NCBI GenBank assembly: GCA_046483315.1
Contig: JAWODJ010000082.1
Span: forward strand, 14,982 to 78,981
DNA length: 64,000 bases
From: PXAP01 sp046483315
Lineage (GTDB): Bacteria > Bacteroidota > Bacteroidia > Bacteroidales > PUMT01
Direction: 5' to 3'
Shown here: positions 34,236 to 43,952 of the stretch, piece after piece
Layout of the letters: each line of letters begins with the position of its first letter
Position numbering within the stretch: position 1 is the first letter of the stretch
Notes under the pieces: model-generated
Told to the model about the DNA's origin: nothing
Database searches by the model: none
What the model saw: only the letters and a program-made list of their open reading frames with translations
Program-made: the position numbers and the translations under genes

Positions 34236-36059
34236 ATGACAGTAAGATCATTTCTTTTCATGGTTTCTGTAATTTGCCTTACGGCGGAAGTTAACGGCCA
34301 GGATGCTGTTAATATAAGGTCAGCTATCGACAGCATTGCAAGGGAGCATGATATCCCCTCAGTTGCATTTGCCGTGGTTAACAATGACAGTGTAATAATT
34401 GCCGGTGCTGTGGGATATGCTGATAAGGAAAACAATATTCCTGCAATATCAACTACCACATATCGTATTGGCTCTGCTACAAAGACTTTTATATCGCTGG
34501 GGATAATGCATCTTGTCAGTGAAGGGAAGCTGGATCTTGATGATACGCTTTCGAAGCTTGTTCCTGAGGTGCCGGTTGACAATAAATGGGAGGATAGTCA
34601 CCCGGTGTTGCTGAAGCATCTGCTTGAGCACACGGCCGGTTTCAGGGATTTGCAACTGAAGGATTTTGTAATAGCTGAAGGCACACCCCTTCCCGGGATG
34701 AAAGAGACAGTGATGAGAGAGCCTGATTATTGGGTTAGCCGCTGGAAACCCGGTACCAGGAATGCCTATTCCAATCCTGGCTATTCGCTTCTTGGATATA
34801 TAATTGAGAAATGCAGCGGGAAGCCATACAATGAATATCTTGAAGATATTTTGCTACATCCGCTGGAAATGGATGACAGCGATTTCCTCGGAAGGGATCA
34901 TAGCCGTCTGGCCATCTCTTATGATATAAACAACATGCCACAGACTCCTTTGCCGATCCTTGATCATCCGGCAGGATATATGCATTCCACCCCTCAGGAT
35001 ATGGCCAGGTTCATAAGATTTATGTTGCTCTCGGGCCAGGTTGAATCTTTCTCATTTATGTCAGAAGAGAGGTTCCGTTTAATGGATGATCCTTCTTCTA
35101 TTATAGGGGCAGGAAATAATATGATCGGGTATGGCAAAGGTTTATTTGCCACTGTAGCCCAGGGGCATGTTGGATATGGTCATGATGGCGGGATTGATGA
35201 ATATCTGACCTCTTTTGTCTTTTTCAGGGATCAGGGGGTGGCTTATTATTTTACAATTACCAGGATGGACGGTAAAGCGTCATCTGCAATAAGCAAATAT
35301 TTGCAGGGCATTTTACTCAGCAAAAAGAAACCGGTTTCGGAAAACAGGCTTGAGCATACTGAAGCTATTGAGGGATGGTACAGATTCGGGTCGTACAGGC
35401 TTGAATTGACAAAGATATTGCACGATCTTTTTGACCCTGTCAGCCTCGGGATCAAGGAAGATACTCTCAGACTGAATAGTGTTACAGGAGAGAGCAGGAA
35501 CCTTATCTCACTTGGTAACGGGTATTTCCGTACAGAAGGGAGTCCGTGCCCTACACATTTTATTGGAGAATATGACGACAAAATGGTTATCTCTTCAAGT
35601 TTCGCCGAGACGGGTGGCTATTTCGAAAAAACCAGCGCTTTCAGGGCTGTATGGAAGACATGGGGTTTTATAATATCAATTGTGGTTTTTATTTTCAGTG
35701 CTGTTGTCTATTTTGTCAATTACCTTGTAGTGCGGATCAAAAAAAGAGAGATCAATGCAAGTCCGATGATCTGGCCGGCTCTGGGTCTGCTGACGTTTGT
35801 CCTTATTCTCCTTTTCTTCAGCAGGCTTACTTCGGTTTTGCTTATTGGAACGGTAAATATTTTTTCAGTGGCTGTTGCAATATTTTCCGGAATATTTGCT
35901 CTGTGTTTTGTTTTTGGCTTTTTGAGCTTGAGAAAAGGCAAAACCCACAATAAGGCATGGAAGCGTGTCCCCCTTATTATGGGTTATGTTGCCTGGGCAT
36001 TTATCATTATTTTGTTAGCATCATACGGCCATATGCCGATTACTACCTGGATCTGGTAG
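34236..36059 (+). CDS. exported beta-lactamase-fold serine hydrolase with C-terminal membrane helices
   Basis: A 607-residue class-C beta-lactamase-like protein. The ATG at 34236 is preferred over the GTG two codons earlier. It has a signal peptide (about 1-22), the SxxK motif with Ser80 and Lys83 (GSATKTF), the YSN motif near residue 175 and an HDGG motif near 315, so the catalytic set is intact. The C-terminal about 150 residues form around four hydrophobic helices that anchor it in the inner membrane with the catalytic domain in the periplasm. Such proteins act on D-amino-acid peptides, esters or peptidoglycan fragments; this is not a recognisable resistance enzyme. Confidence 0.88.
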   Translation: MTVRSFLFMVSVICLTAEVNGQDAVNIRSAIDSIAREHDIPSVAFAVVNNDSVIIAGAVGYADKENNIPAISTTTYRIGSATKTFISLGIMHLVSEGKLDLDDTLSKLVPEVPVDNKWEDSHPVLLKHLLEHTAGFRDLQLKDFVIAEGTPLPGMKETVMREPDYWVSRWKPGTRNAYSNPGYSLLGYIIEKCSGKPYNEYLEDILLHPLEMDDSDFLGRDHSRLAISYDINNMPQTPLPILDHPAGYMHSTPQDMARFIRFMLLSGQVESFSFMSEERFRLMDDPSSIIGAGNNMIGYGKGLFATVAQGHVGYGHDGGIDEYLTSFVFFRDQGVAYYFTITRMDGKASSAISKYLQGILLSKKKPVSENRLEHTEAIEGWYRFGSYRLELTKILHDLFDPVSLGIKEDTLRLNSVTGESRNLISLGNGYFRTEGSPCPTHFIGEYDDKMVISSSFAETGGYFEKTSAFRAVWKTWGFIISIVVFIFSAVVYFVNYLVVRIKKREINASPMIWPALGLLTFVLILLFFSRLTSVLLIGTVNIFSVAVAIFSGIFALCFVFGFLSLRKGKTHNKAWKRVPLIMGYVAWAFIIILLASYGHMPITTWIW

Positions 36060-36208
36060 CCAATATTCCAAACACTGGCCAGGATTTCCAGTGATTGTGT
36101 AAATTCTTAAACAAGGGTTTTCACAATTGCTGAAAATGGTCATTATCTTTCTTCTCATTATAAATGATTTTTAAGGTTAGAATGTTATGGACTGGAAAAC
36201 TATATCAT

Positions 36209-37285
36209 TTAAGGTTTTCCGGCAATGACATAATTTTCCATTGTCACAAAGAAATCATTTATGATCCCGTAGATATCAAACCATTCCCAGATCGTTATGG
36301 TGCGGGGATTATCCGGACGCTCAGTCCATTGCCCGTCAATATAGATGGGAGCGGGGTGCTCGTAGCTCTCGGCCCAGCCGGGGTTCTTTACAATTGCCAC
36401 TGCAGCCTGATCAAAGAGTGCCCTTGAAGGCGGATTTCCCCACATATTGTACATCTCAAAAAGGTTTGCCGAATAATCACCCCATGTATGGAACCCGCCG
36501 CCGTGACGGCCGGTTACGGGTTCCGATATACGCGGACCCTTGCCAGGCATCCTGTGCAGTATCTGGGCCTGTGTAACCTTCACGGCGTCAGTGCCTGAAG
36601 GATCGCCGTAACGGACTGTCACCAGGTCAAAGGGTACATCAATATCCAGTATGTAATTCATTGAGGGTACGTCCCAGTTCTGATTATGCTCTCCGGGTTC
36701 GGGATAATTGGAACCCAGCCATACAATTCTTACATTTTCGGCAATGGCAGGTTCCTTGAGAAGTGCCAGAGCAATGTTGGTCAGTTTACCCACGGGCAGC
36801 AGTATCAGTTCCTGATCACGCTCTTTCATAGCCTGTTCAATTATGAAGTTGACCGCCTCATGCCCGTCAAATTCCGGTTCATGGATTTGGTCCCGTATCT
36901 CCTCGAAAGAGCCCTGGGCACCAGTGTAGAGAGGTATGTTGTTCCACACACCGCACAGCTGCATCACCCGTTTGGCCTCGGCGTAGTGATCGCTAACATC
37001 AGAGTATGTCACCCCGTCAACCGGACTGCTGGTGGCGTTGACAGTAACTCCCCCGACGGCAAAAGCATCGCCGCTGAAAAGCAGATAGGCCAGGGCATGC
37101 TGGTCGTCAACTTCGTTGTCGGCATCGGTGTCGAAAATCACGTGATGCCTGAAAACCGGTTCATCGGCTTTTTCCGGGGCTTCGGCACATGATAATGTGA
37201 CAGTTCCGAAAACAATGATCATCGCGGCAAGGTATACACCCGAACCGCTGAATTCATTAATCATTCTGATAATTGATCTTTTCAT
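36209..37285 (-). CDS. nucleoside hydrolase (IUNH family) lipoprotein
   Basis: A 358-residue exported ribohydrolase. The start at 37285 (MKRSIIRMINEF) gives a clean signal with lipobox TLSC (Cys33); an ATG at 37309 would add eight residues. The calcium-binding signature reads IFDTDADNEVDDQHAL, close to the family DTDxxxDDxxAL, with all Asp ligands. Downstream, LPVGKLTNIALALL and VWLGSNYPEPGEHN fit the IUNH fold. It cleaves the N-glycosidic bond of nucleosides to ribose plus base, here in the periplasm. It is the last gene of the ribose-salvage operon, 67 bases after the ThuA gene. Confidence 0.9.
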   Translation of the reverse strand: MKRSIIRMINEFSGSGVYLAAMIIVFGTVTLSCAEAPEKADEPVFRHHVIFDTDADNEVDDQHALAYLLFSGDAFAVGGVTVNATSSPVDGVTYSDVSDHYAEAKRVMQLCGVWNNIPLYTGAQGSFEEIRDQIHEPEFDGHEAVNFIIEQAMKERDQELILLPVGKLTNIALALLKEPAIAENVRIVWLGSNYPEPGEHNQNWDVPSMNYILDIDVPFDLVTVRYGDPSGTDAVKVTQAQILHRMPGKGPRISEPVTGRHGGGFHTWGDYSANLFEMYNMWGNPPSRALFDQAAVAIVKNPGWAESYEHPAPIYIDGQWTERPDNPRTITIWEWFDIYGIINDFFVTMENYVIAGKP

Positions 37286-37351
37286 TTTTAAAGATTTAAG
37301 GTTAATCATTATTTAAAATTTACAAGGCCAGGGGTAACCTTAACCGGTATT

Positions 37352-38152
37352 TTAATCCCTTCCGGCCGTCCATTCAATAGCTCCCTTAATGTGGTTTAAA
37401 AATAATGGATCGGAGTAGAGTTCTTCGGGATGGCCCAGCGCCGTCTGAAAAACCCTTCCCTCTCCTGCATAACGGTACCATACCAGGGGGTGATCACCCA
37501 TGCGCTGCTCTGCACCGGGGAACCATTCGTTGTTGTCAACATCGTAACTTGACTCGTCGATGGAGATCAACACGTTGACTTCATCGCGGGGGTTCCGGTT
37601 AAAGCTGTACCATTCATCTTCAATGATCCAGATTGAGTCTGGCAGAAATGATGTCGCAGGATGGGTGCGGTCTTCAATTATCAGTTTCCCCTGCATTACC
37701 GGCGGATGCCCTGTGAATTTTGCACCCATCACATCCATGAACCAGTCCCAGTCATTTTCAGTAACCGTACCAGTATGGATGGTAAGCAACCCTCCGCCAT
37801 TCTCTACAAAGCTTTGTATGTCCTGTTTCTCGCTGTCGCCGAAAGTATCGCCGGTAGTCTGAAGAAAGATCACCAGGTCAAGGGTATCTAGGCTGGCCGT
37901 TGAAAAGTACAGCGAGTCTTCGGTGTGAATGAGCTGCCAGCTGTTTTCTGCGGCCATCTGCTGAAGCGCTTTCACTGCCACCTCGATATTATCGTGCCTG
38001 AATCCACCGGTTTTGGTCATTACTGCTATATTCATGGTTTCGTGACGATTTGAGTCTGAACAAGCCGGTAAGATCCCGGTCAGCAAAATAATCATGACCA
38101 GGATAGTAATAGCCGGCAAGATTCTGTTAGATGAACTGATTAAATATTTCAT
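37352..38152 (-). CDS. ThuA-domain lipoprotein
   Basis: A 266-residue lipoprotein starting at the ATG at 38152 (MKYLISSSNRIL), with lipobox ILPAC. A start at 38185 would overlap the DUF1593 gene by 17 bases and is less likely. The ThuA-like class-I-amidotransferase-type fold appears in MTKTGGFRHDNIEVAVKAL, VIFLQTTGDTFGDSE, FVENGGGLLTIHTGT and GEGRVFQTALGHPEE. ThuA proteins are linked to trehalose and other sugar-derivative use; no reaction is settled. Position between nucleoside-hydrolase-type genes suggests a periplasmic role in the same salvage pathway. Confidence 0.85.
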   Translation of the reverse strand: MKYLISSSNRILPAITILVMIILLTGILPACSDSNRHETMNIAVMTKTGGFRHDNIEVAVKALQQMAAENSWQLIHTEDSLYFSTASLDTLDLVIFLQTTGDTFGDSEKQDIQSFVENGGGLLTIHTGTVTENDWDWFMDVMGAKFTGHPPVMQGKLIIEDRTHPATSFLPDSIWIIEDEWYSFNRNPRDEVNVLISIDESSYDVDNNEWFPGAEQRMGDHPLVWYRYAGEGRVFQTALGHPEELYSDPLFLNHIKGAIEWTAGRD

Positions 38153-38168
38153 GACTTCTGGTTTAGGT

Positions 38169-38867
38169 TCACTGTTTTGATTCAATAATAACCCTTCTGT
38201 AGGTTACCAGTTGCGGCTCACCATTATCAATAACTTCAAGCACCAGGTGAATATTTGAATTGCCCAGGTCATCCGGTACGGTAATATGTTTCCGGTTGCC
38301 GGCCGGATTGCTGATTGCCAGATCGCCATTATATGTATCAGCTTCATAATACCTGAACCAGTTGAAGGTGATCCGATCCCCATCGGGGTCACAGGAACCT
38401 GAAGCATCCAGGGAGATCACCTCCCCGGGATATGCCTGAAACCTGATGATGCGGTTCGACGAGTCACCATTGAGAACCGCCACGGGCTCGCGGTTCACTT
38501 CGCCCGGTTCCTTTACCGACCATAGCAACCGGTTCATAAAGCTGTTGGTAGCTGCCGGTATCCACCTGATCAGTTCATTTTGGTCCACATCACAGGTAGA
38601 ATAGTACCCTTCAGGGAAGCTTCCGCCCATGGGCCTGAACATGCTGCCCCAGCTTCCCTGCGTTGGGTCGAGGTGGTCGTTCAGCCCCAGCATGGAGCTG
38701 ATAAGGTATAAATGGGCAGGAGTATCCCCTTCGCCCCCGTCATCGTGGGTCATGTCGGTCAGTATCACCACCCTGATTTTGTCTTCATCCGGCCCAGGTT
38801 CGGCGCAGGCGGAGGATGCAGCAATCATGACTGCTGCAACCATTAATAGCATTGATGTATTTTTCAT
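38169..38867 (-). CDS. DUF1593-type nucleoside-hydrolase-like lipoprotein, internally shortened
   Basis: A 232-residue exported protein with a signal ending in SSAC, possibly lipidated. The mature start IRVVILTDMTHDD is the beginning of DUF1593, whose N-terminal domain is nucleoside-hydrolase-like. The sequence then jumps directly to GEGDTPAHLYLISSMLG and WGSMFRPMGG, which in the family lie near the end of that domain, and continues through the Ig-like C-terminal domain (DASGSCDPDGD, HLVLEVIDNGE). About 150-200 residues of the usual 400-plus appear missing, including most of the active site, while the reading frame is kept. Either a remodelled binding protein or a deletion product. Confidence 0.75.
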   Translation of the reverse strand: MKNTSMLLMVAAVMIAASSACAEPGPDEDKIRVVILTDMTHDDGGEGDTPAHLYLISSMLGLNDHLDPTQGSWGSMFRPMGGSFPEGYYSTCDVDQNELIRWIPAATNSFMNRLLWSVKEPGEVNREPVAVLNGDSSNRIIRFQAYPGEVISLDASGSCDPDGDRITFNWFRYYEADTYNGDLAISNPAGNRKHITVPDDLGNSNIHLVLEVIDNGEPQLVTYRRVIIESKQ

Positions 38868-38933
38868 TGTATGTTTAATATATTCATAAAGTCACCCGTT
38901 GTAAAACCATTACTTCCGGTTTTCCAGTGATGT

Positions 38934-40094
38934 TTACTGCTTTCTCAGCAGGTCAAGCAGTTTCCTGTCCAGTTGATACCCGTACCAGTCCTCGTAATCC
39001 ACATCACTGCGGCCGGAGTTCAGTATGCCGAAACTTCCCCTGAATTCCCACAGGCCAAATCCGATGCCGTTTTCCCTGAAAATGTCGAGAGTATCGGAGA
39101 ACCAGGCAAGGAAGACATCATGCGGGGTTTGATTGTAGCAACCCAGCTCACCGCAATGGACCCCGATACCCTGTTTCACAATTTCGATCCATGGTGCATA
39201 ATGCTCTTCCAGCATTTCGCGGCTGAAGTATCGGTCACCGACCTGCCCCGGCCATTTGGGTTCGGGAAGGGCATCAATATCGGCAAATGCCCAGGGCGCC
39301 CGGTAATGTGATATCCGGGCCGGGAAATAACCCCTGTTACTCATTGCAATACCAAGATCCAGCAGTTCGGGAACCACTGTGGTTCCTACATTATTACCAC
39401 CGGCAATCACCAGGTGACCGGGATTCTGGCTTCGGATAGCTTTTGTGGCACCTTTGGCCACCTGCCGGTAAGCATCGCTGGGAACCGACCTTGCCGGGGA
39501 GTGCTGATCATTAGGGTCGTCACGCATCGCTGGTTCATTCACCAGGTCGAAGCTGATCTTGTCGGCCGACACGTTTTTATACCGCCGTGCCCACATCAGC
39601 CAGTGAAAATTGAAGGCCTCCTGCGCCTCCTCATCCAGCCAAAGGATATAGGGCTCACGGAAACCGGCATTGATGCAATAGCCGGGTGCCCGGTGCAGGT
39701 TCAGACTCACATGCATATTGTATTTATGAGCCATGGCCACCAGTGAATCGATCTTTTCCACCGCCTCTTCATTGATGTTGTAAACCTCATCGGGCCTGAT
39801 ATTCCTGCTGCGGTCAAATTCAACATAGCAGGGATAAGCCATGGGAATTCTCACGAAATCAAATCCCCAGTCCCTCATCCAGCGGAAATAGTCTTCTTTT
39901 GTCGGAGGCCTTGACGAGTCCGGGTTTGGCGAAAAGAAGTCCAGAAGGTTAAAGCCTTTCCATTGCGGAATACTGTTCACTGGCTTCTTTTCACATGATC
40001 CGAGGAGGGAAGTTCCTGCCAGGCTGACTCCTGCAGCCACCAGGCCTGTATTTTTAATAAAATCCCTGCGGCTGTTTTTTGTTGGTGTGCTCAT
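38934..40094 (-). CDS. glycoside hydrolase family 5 (cellulase-like) Tat lipoprotein
   Basis: A 386-residue enzyme. The N-terminus carries a twin-arginine motif (SRRDFIK) and a lipobox LLGSC near residue 33, so it is folded before export. The GH5 barrel shows KGFNLLDFF at the start, RIPMAYP (strand 2), the acid/base Glu near 188 in DLVNEPAM and the nucleophile Glu near 315 in VHCGELGCY, followed by WEFRGSFGI. Family 5 enzymes cut beta-linked glucans, mannans or other glycosides; this one is close in layout to exported exo-acting members. It lies inside the ribose-salvage gene set, so it may act on a glycoside linked to that substrate. Confidence 0.9.
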   Translation of the reverse strand: MSTPTKNSRRDFIKNTGLVAAGVSLAGTSLLGSCEKKPVNSIPQWKGFNLLDFFSPNPDSSRPPTKEDYFRWMRDWGFDFVRIPMAYPCYVEFDRSRNIRPDEVYNINEEAVEKIDSLVAMAHKYNMHVSLNLHRAPGYCINAGFREPYILWLDEEAQEAFNFHWLMWARRYKNVSADKISFDLVNEPAMRDDPNDQHSPARSVPSDAYRQVAKGATKAIRSQNPGHLVIAGGNNVGTTVVPELLDLGIAMSNRGYFPARISHYRAPWAFADIDALPEPKWPGQVGDRYFSREMLEEHYAPWIEIVKQGIGVHCGELGCYNQTPHDVFLAWFSDTLDIFRENGIGFGLWEFRGSFGILNSGRSDVDYEDWYGYQLDRKLLDLLRKQ

Positions 40095-40206
40095 AATAGT
40101 TGTTGGTTTTGCTTGTGTTCCAATGTTTTTTTTGCCTATATAACAGATGTCTCCCTTAATTTCCGGACAATTGCTTGCGGTCTACGCCAAATCTATGATT
40201 AATGTT

Positions 40207-41790
40207 CTAATAATAGGTTTGCTGCCCCGGGTCAGTATCAGAATAGATTATCAATGAGCTGAGATTTACCTGGTATCCGTTGGGGATGTCGCGGACTGCA
40301 AGCCTGATCTCATAGCCGGATTCGGGGAGTTCATAATTCCAGTAAACCTCGTGCTTCCGCCGGCGGAATTCGGTTGGCATAATTACCGTTTCTACGAACT
40401 CATTATTTATAAAGACATCGAGCGACAGGTCACGATCCGGCAGTCCGCCATCAGTGCGCAACGCATTCCCTCCCACAACAATACCTGAACCGGTAAACCC
40501 GGCTGTAAACTCAGGATTATTCCGGCTAAGGGAGTGTCCGGGTGAATGCCTTTCACGCGGATACAAACCGCTAAATGACTCTTCAAACCTCACCGGTTCA
40601 ACTGTCTGGTATCTGATCTCAACATCATCATCCAGCACCCTTCCTCCGTTTCCCTCTATCATCTGCAGGGCATGCCGGTAGCCAATGTCATAAACATCCA
40701 GCAGCGACATATCAGTATAAACGAAATTACGATGCTCCACCCGGTCAAGCCCCTGCTTCCAGTAATCGGGTATATTGCTGTATCCCAGCATGGTGCCCAG
40801 AATTCCGGCAGCATTCGCAGGGTTACAGTCAGAGTCATATCCTGCCCTGGTGCTGATATCGATCGTTTTACCATAATCGCCGTCACCGTAAAGCAGTCCG
40901 AGAACAATATAAGCCGCATTGATGCTGGCATCAATATTGAAAGCCCGGAAAACTCCATCGGGGCATCCTTTTTCTGCCGTCCATTTTTTCTGCAGTTCAA
41001 ACCAGGTGCGTTTCCAGTCGTCCGGATACATTTCATGCCATCCAATAAGATCGGAAATAGTCCTGTAAAAACGGCTCTCTTCCGGTACTGCTTTCAGGGC
41101 CTCCCTGACTACAAACCCTATATCGTCGCTTACAAATGCCTGGGTGTACATACCCGCGATGAACACCCCGCCGTACCATCCGTCGCCGTAATTCATAATG
41201 TGGCCTGTTTTATCGCTTATCGCGGAAGAGGCATTTATCATACCCGGAGACATTAATCCGGCGAAATCAGCCTCAATCTGAAAATCGATATCGTCGGCAT
41301 GGGGGTTGTTTTTCCAGTGCCCCGATGCAGGAGGCATTATGCCGTTCAGGATGTTATATCTTGCCGCCTGGTTGGCATGCCACAGTGGATACCCCGCATT
41401 GGCAAAAGCCATTGCATGCAGCGAATCTGCGGCATCCAGTCCGTGCTCCTCAAATACCTGCACAAAGGTTAGGTCCATGTATACATCATCGTATAATCCG
41501 GGGGAATTGTCATACCACCATTCCATCTGGGTTTCATCCCAGGGAATAGGCACGTGATCCCCTATCATTGTTCCGTTCCACCGGAACTCGGTAGGTCCGC
41601 CATAGGTGCAGCCAATGACCTGTCCGGCCCATCCCCCCATGATCTTGTCATGGAGCACCTGTTTCTCTATCGTGACAATATCACCATCGCTAAATGATGA
41701 ATTATGATCGGAAGTCCGCTGGCTGCATGAAGCAGCCAGGGCAATTGCCGCAATTAAGATTACATACTGTCTAAACTTTTGTGTCATCAT
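40207..41790 (-). CDS. ADP-ribosylglycohydrolase-family lipoprotein
   Basis: A 527-residue exported protein with lipobox LAASC (about Cys22). The DraG-like helical fold is seen in DKIMGGWAGQVIGCTYGGP, in YDDVYMDLTFVQVFEE (metal-binding acidic pair of the family) and in the C-terminal RAGYDSDCNPANAAGILG with its Asp ligands. After about residue 400 an additional beta-rich domain (FTGSGIVVGGNAL, LSLDVFINNEFVETV) follows. Family enzymes remove ADP-ribose from proteins or cleave ADP-ribose conjugates, though many exported Bacteroidetes members may act on other N-glycosides. Neighbouring ribokinase and nucleoside hydrolase genes favour ribose-releasing chemistry in the periplasm. Confidence 0.87.
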   Translation of the reverse strand: MMTQKFRQYVILIAAIALAASCSQRTSDHNSSFSDGDIVTIEKQVLHDKIMGGWAGQVIGCTYGGPTEFRWNGTMIGDHVPIPWDETQMEWWYDNSPGLYDDVYMDLTFVQVFEEHGLDAADSLHAMAFANAGYPLWHANQAARYNILNGIMPPASGHWKNNPHADDIDFQIEADFAGLMSPGMINASSAISDKTGHIMNYGDGWYGGVFIAGMYTQAFVSDDIGFVVREALKAVPEESRFYRTISDLIGWHEMYPDDWKRTWFELQKKWTAEKGCPDGVFRAFNIDASINAAYIVLGLLYGDGDYGKTIDISTRAGYDSDCNPANAAGILGTMLGYSNIPDYWKQGLDRVEHRNFVYTDMSLLDVYDIGYRHALQMIEGNGGRVLDDDVEIRYQTVEPVRFEESFSGLYPRERHSPGHSLSRNNPEFTAGFTGSGIVVGGNALRTDGGLPDRDLSLDVFINNEFVETVIMPTEFRRRKHEVYWNYELPESGYEIRLAVRDIPNGYQVNLSSLIIYSDTDPGQQTYY

Positions 41791-41894
41791 TCGGACTTTT
41801 GGTTAGGGTTAGAATTATGTACATTTCCATAATCGATAAACTATTCTTATTATTTTTTGAATTACCTGAATTTGCAGGCGGAGGTTACATCTGA

Positions 41895-42809
41895 TTAAAA
41901 CTTGTAATCATTGATCTCATCAAGCTGCGGAGCTGAGGGCTGGGCTCCCATCCTTGTTACCGAAATTGCCGCCGCCCGCTGGGCGAAATCGATCGCCTGT
42001 CGCACTGTTTTATTCCCCGAAAGGGCAGTGGCAAGAGCCCCGTTGAACACATCACCTGCCGCAGTTGTGTCGACTGCCTTGACCCTGTAGCCGGGAATCA
42101 GGCCATGAAACTCACTGTTCAGCAGGTAAACGCCCCTGCTTCCCAGGGTTATTATTACTGTTTCGATACCCAGGTCGTAAAGCTCTTTTGCCATGTCAGG
42201 GATGGTATCATCATTGACCTCTTTGGTGCCGGTCAGCAAGGCAGCCTCAGTTTCGTTGGGGGTAATGACGGAAACTTTTTGCAGAAGATCCTGTGGCAGT
42301 TTTGCTCCGGGCGCAGGATTCAGTATCATGGGTATGCCAAGCTCTTCTGCTGTCCGGGCAACAGCGCCAACAGTTTCCATAGGGATCTCCAGTTGAACAA
42401 GGATTGCTCCGGCCCCGGCAAATACATCCTTTGCTATGATAATATCTTCGGGAAGCAGGTGACTGTTAGCTCCCGGTGCAACTGCAATGCTGTTCTCGCC
42501 GTCTTCGGCAACATTAATCAGAGCAACCCCCGAGTGCATTCCCGGTTTGACCTTTATAAACGAGGTATCGATCCCGTCTTTTTTGTAGTTTTCGATTGAT
42601 TCAGTGCCAAAGGTGTCGTCTGACACACAAGCTATGAAGGCCACATCACCGCCGGCCCGGGCGGCGCCCACGGCCTGGTTGGCACCCTTGCCCCCGGGGA
42701 TGGTAAGCAATTCCGATCCCATAACAGTCTCTCCCGGTGCCGGTATGTGCGGCACCTTAACCACCATATCGGTATTTGAACTTCCTACCACGATTATTTT
42801 TTTACTCAT
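41895..42809 (-). CDS. rbsK: ribokinase
   Basis: A 304-residue PfkB-family kinase phosphorylating ribose to ribose 5-phosphate. The ATG at 42809 (MSKKIIVVGSSNTD) is chosen because the family begins here; an upstream ATG at 42872 adds 21 residues. Signatures: IPGGKGANQAVGAARAGG (about 40-57), NPAPGA, ITPNETEAALLTG and the catalytic-loop DTTAAGDVFNGALA with the base Asp near residue 253. The Gly-Gly and NTD elements typical of ribokinase, rather than of fructokinase, are present. It follows the sugar transporter by 93 bases and lies upstream of the lipoprotein hydrolases. Confidence 0.94.
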   Translation of the reverse strand: MSKKIIVVGSSNTDMVVKVPHIPAPGETVMGSELLTIPGGKGANQAVGAARAGGDVAFIACVSDDTFGTESIENYKKDGIDTSFIKVKPGMHSGVALINVAEDGENSIAVAPGANSHLLPEDIIIAKDVFAGAGAILVQLEIPMETVGAVARTAEELGIPMILNPAPGAKLPQDLLQKVSVITPNETEAALLTGTKEVNDDTIPDMAKELYDLGIETVIITLGSRGVYLLNSEFHGLIPGYRVKAVDTTAAGDVFNGALATALSGNKTVRQAIDFAQRAAAISVTRMGAQPSAPQLDEINDYKF

Positions 42810-42902
42810 ATCAGTTTGTTTTCTGTTTTGCAATCGTTTTCTTAAGTTCTGTGCCGGGAAGAAAAGTATCAATCATCCGGCCATTCCCCTAAAGTATTGT
42901 TA

Positions 42903-43904
42903 CTAGTAAAGTCTCGCCGCAATTATGAGCGCGAGTCCAACTGCAAAGAAAAGGAACATGGCGGTCAGCAATCCATTAACGCCTTTGGCGCCCTTAAACT
43001 CTTTCCATATAAACACACCCCAGAGGGCGGCAACCATTGTAGCGCCCTGTCCCAGTCCGTAAGAAATTGCAAAACCTGCCTGTTCAGCAGCAATAATATT
43101 GACAGTAAAACCAAGGCTCCAGATTGCTCCTCCCAGGATACCAATCATATGCAGTTTGGTGTCACCTTTTACAAAATAGTCCCTGTAGTTTACCTTTTCT
43201 CCGGTTATAGGTTTATACATAAAAAGAGTGTTCCACAGGAAGTTTGATATAAGCAGGCCAAGGGCAAAGATTACAGAAGCCGTATATGGCGTAAGTTTTC
43301 CTGCTTCCGGATTGACAAAGTCGCCGGCCATGGAGGCAGCCACGAACCTGTAGAAGAAGCCCATCAGCAGACCAGCAAGAAGGGAGACCAGGATACCCCT
43401 GGTGGAGGTTTGACCTGTCGCGGAAGGCAGTTTTTTATATGCACGTGCATCAAGGACAATTGCAATTACAACAAATGCCACTCCTGTAAACAACATGACA
43501 GGGTTCCCGAGGGGAGTAGCAATAAAATTCACTATCACTCCCAGCGCAAGCGCCAGTCCGATCCCTATGGGGAAGGCGACCGCCATGCCTGCAATTGCGA
43601 TTGCTGCAACCAGAAGAATATTGGCAATGTTAAACACCACCCCTCCCAGGAATGCCGATCCGAGAGCTGACAGATCGGCCTGTGATAGGTCTGCGATAAA
43701 ACTGCGGCCATCAGTTCCTGTGCTACCGGCCGTTAATGCAAGTATCAGGGACAATAAAAGAACACCGATGGCATAATCCCAGTAATAAAGCTGGAAGGGC
43801 CAATGTTTCTGGGCAAGTTTCTGGGTATTAGCCCACGAACCCCAGCATAACATAGTTATAAAGGCCAGAAATACTGCCCATGCGTAAGAGTGTATTACTA
43901 CCAT
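42903..43904 (-). CDS. GRP/RbsU-like sugar permease (drug/metabolite-transporter superfamily)
   Basis: A 333-residue inner-membrane protein with about ten hydrophobic helices. The N-terminus TMLCWGSWANTQKLA and later IANILLVAAIAIAGMAVAFPIGIG (split between helices 3 and 4) match the glucose/ribose uptake (GRP) family, a 10-helix group related to EamA. Its placement between a LacI regulator and ribokinase points to ribose or a nucleoside-derived sugar as substrate. Transport would be proton- or ion-driven without a binding protein or ATPase. The gene is 48 bases after lacI. The substrate is inferred only from neighbours. Confidence 0.88.
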   Translation of the reverse strand: MVVIHSYAWAVFLAFITMLCWGSWANTQKLAQKHWPFQLYYWDYAIGVLLLSLILALTAGSTGTDGRSFIADLSQADLSALGSAFLGGVVFNIANILLVAAIAIAGMAVAFPIGIGLALALGVIVNFIATPLGNPVMLFTGVAFVVIAIVLDARAYKKLPSATGQTSTRGILVSLLAGLLMGFFYRFVAASMAGDFVNPEAGKLTPYTASVIFALGLLISNFLWNTLFMYKPITGEKVNYRDYFVKGDTKLHMIGILGGAIWSLGFTVNIIAAEQAGFAISYGLGQGATMVAALWGVFIWKEFKGAKGVNGLLTAMFLFFAVGLALIIAARLY

Positions 43905-43952
43905 AGTTTCAGGTTTTAGTATAAGATTTATTAATGATGAGTAAAAGAAACA

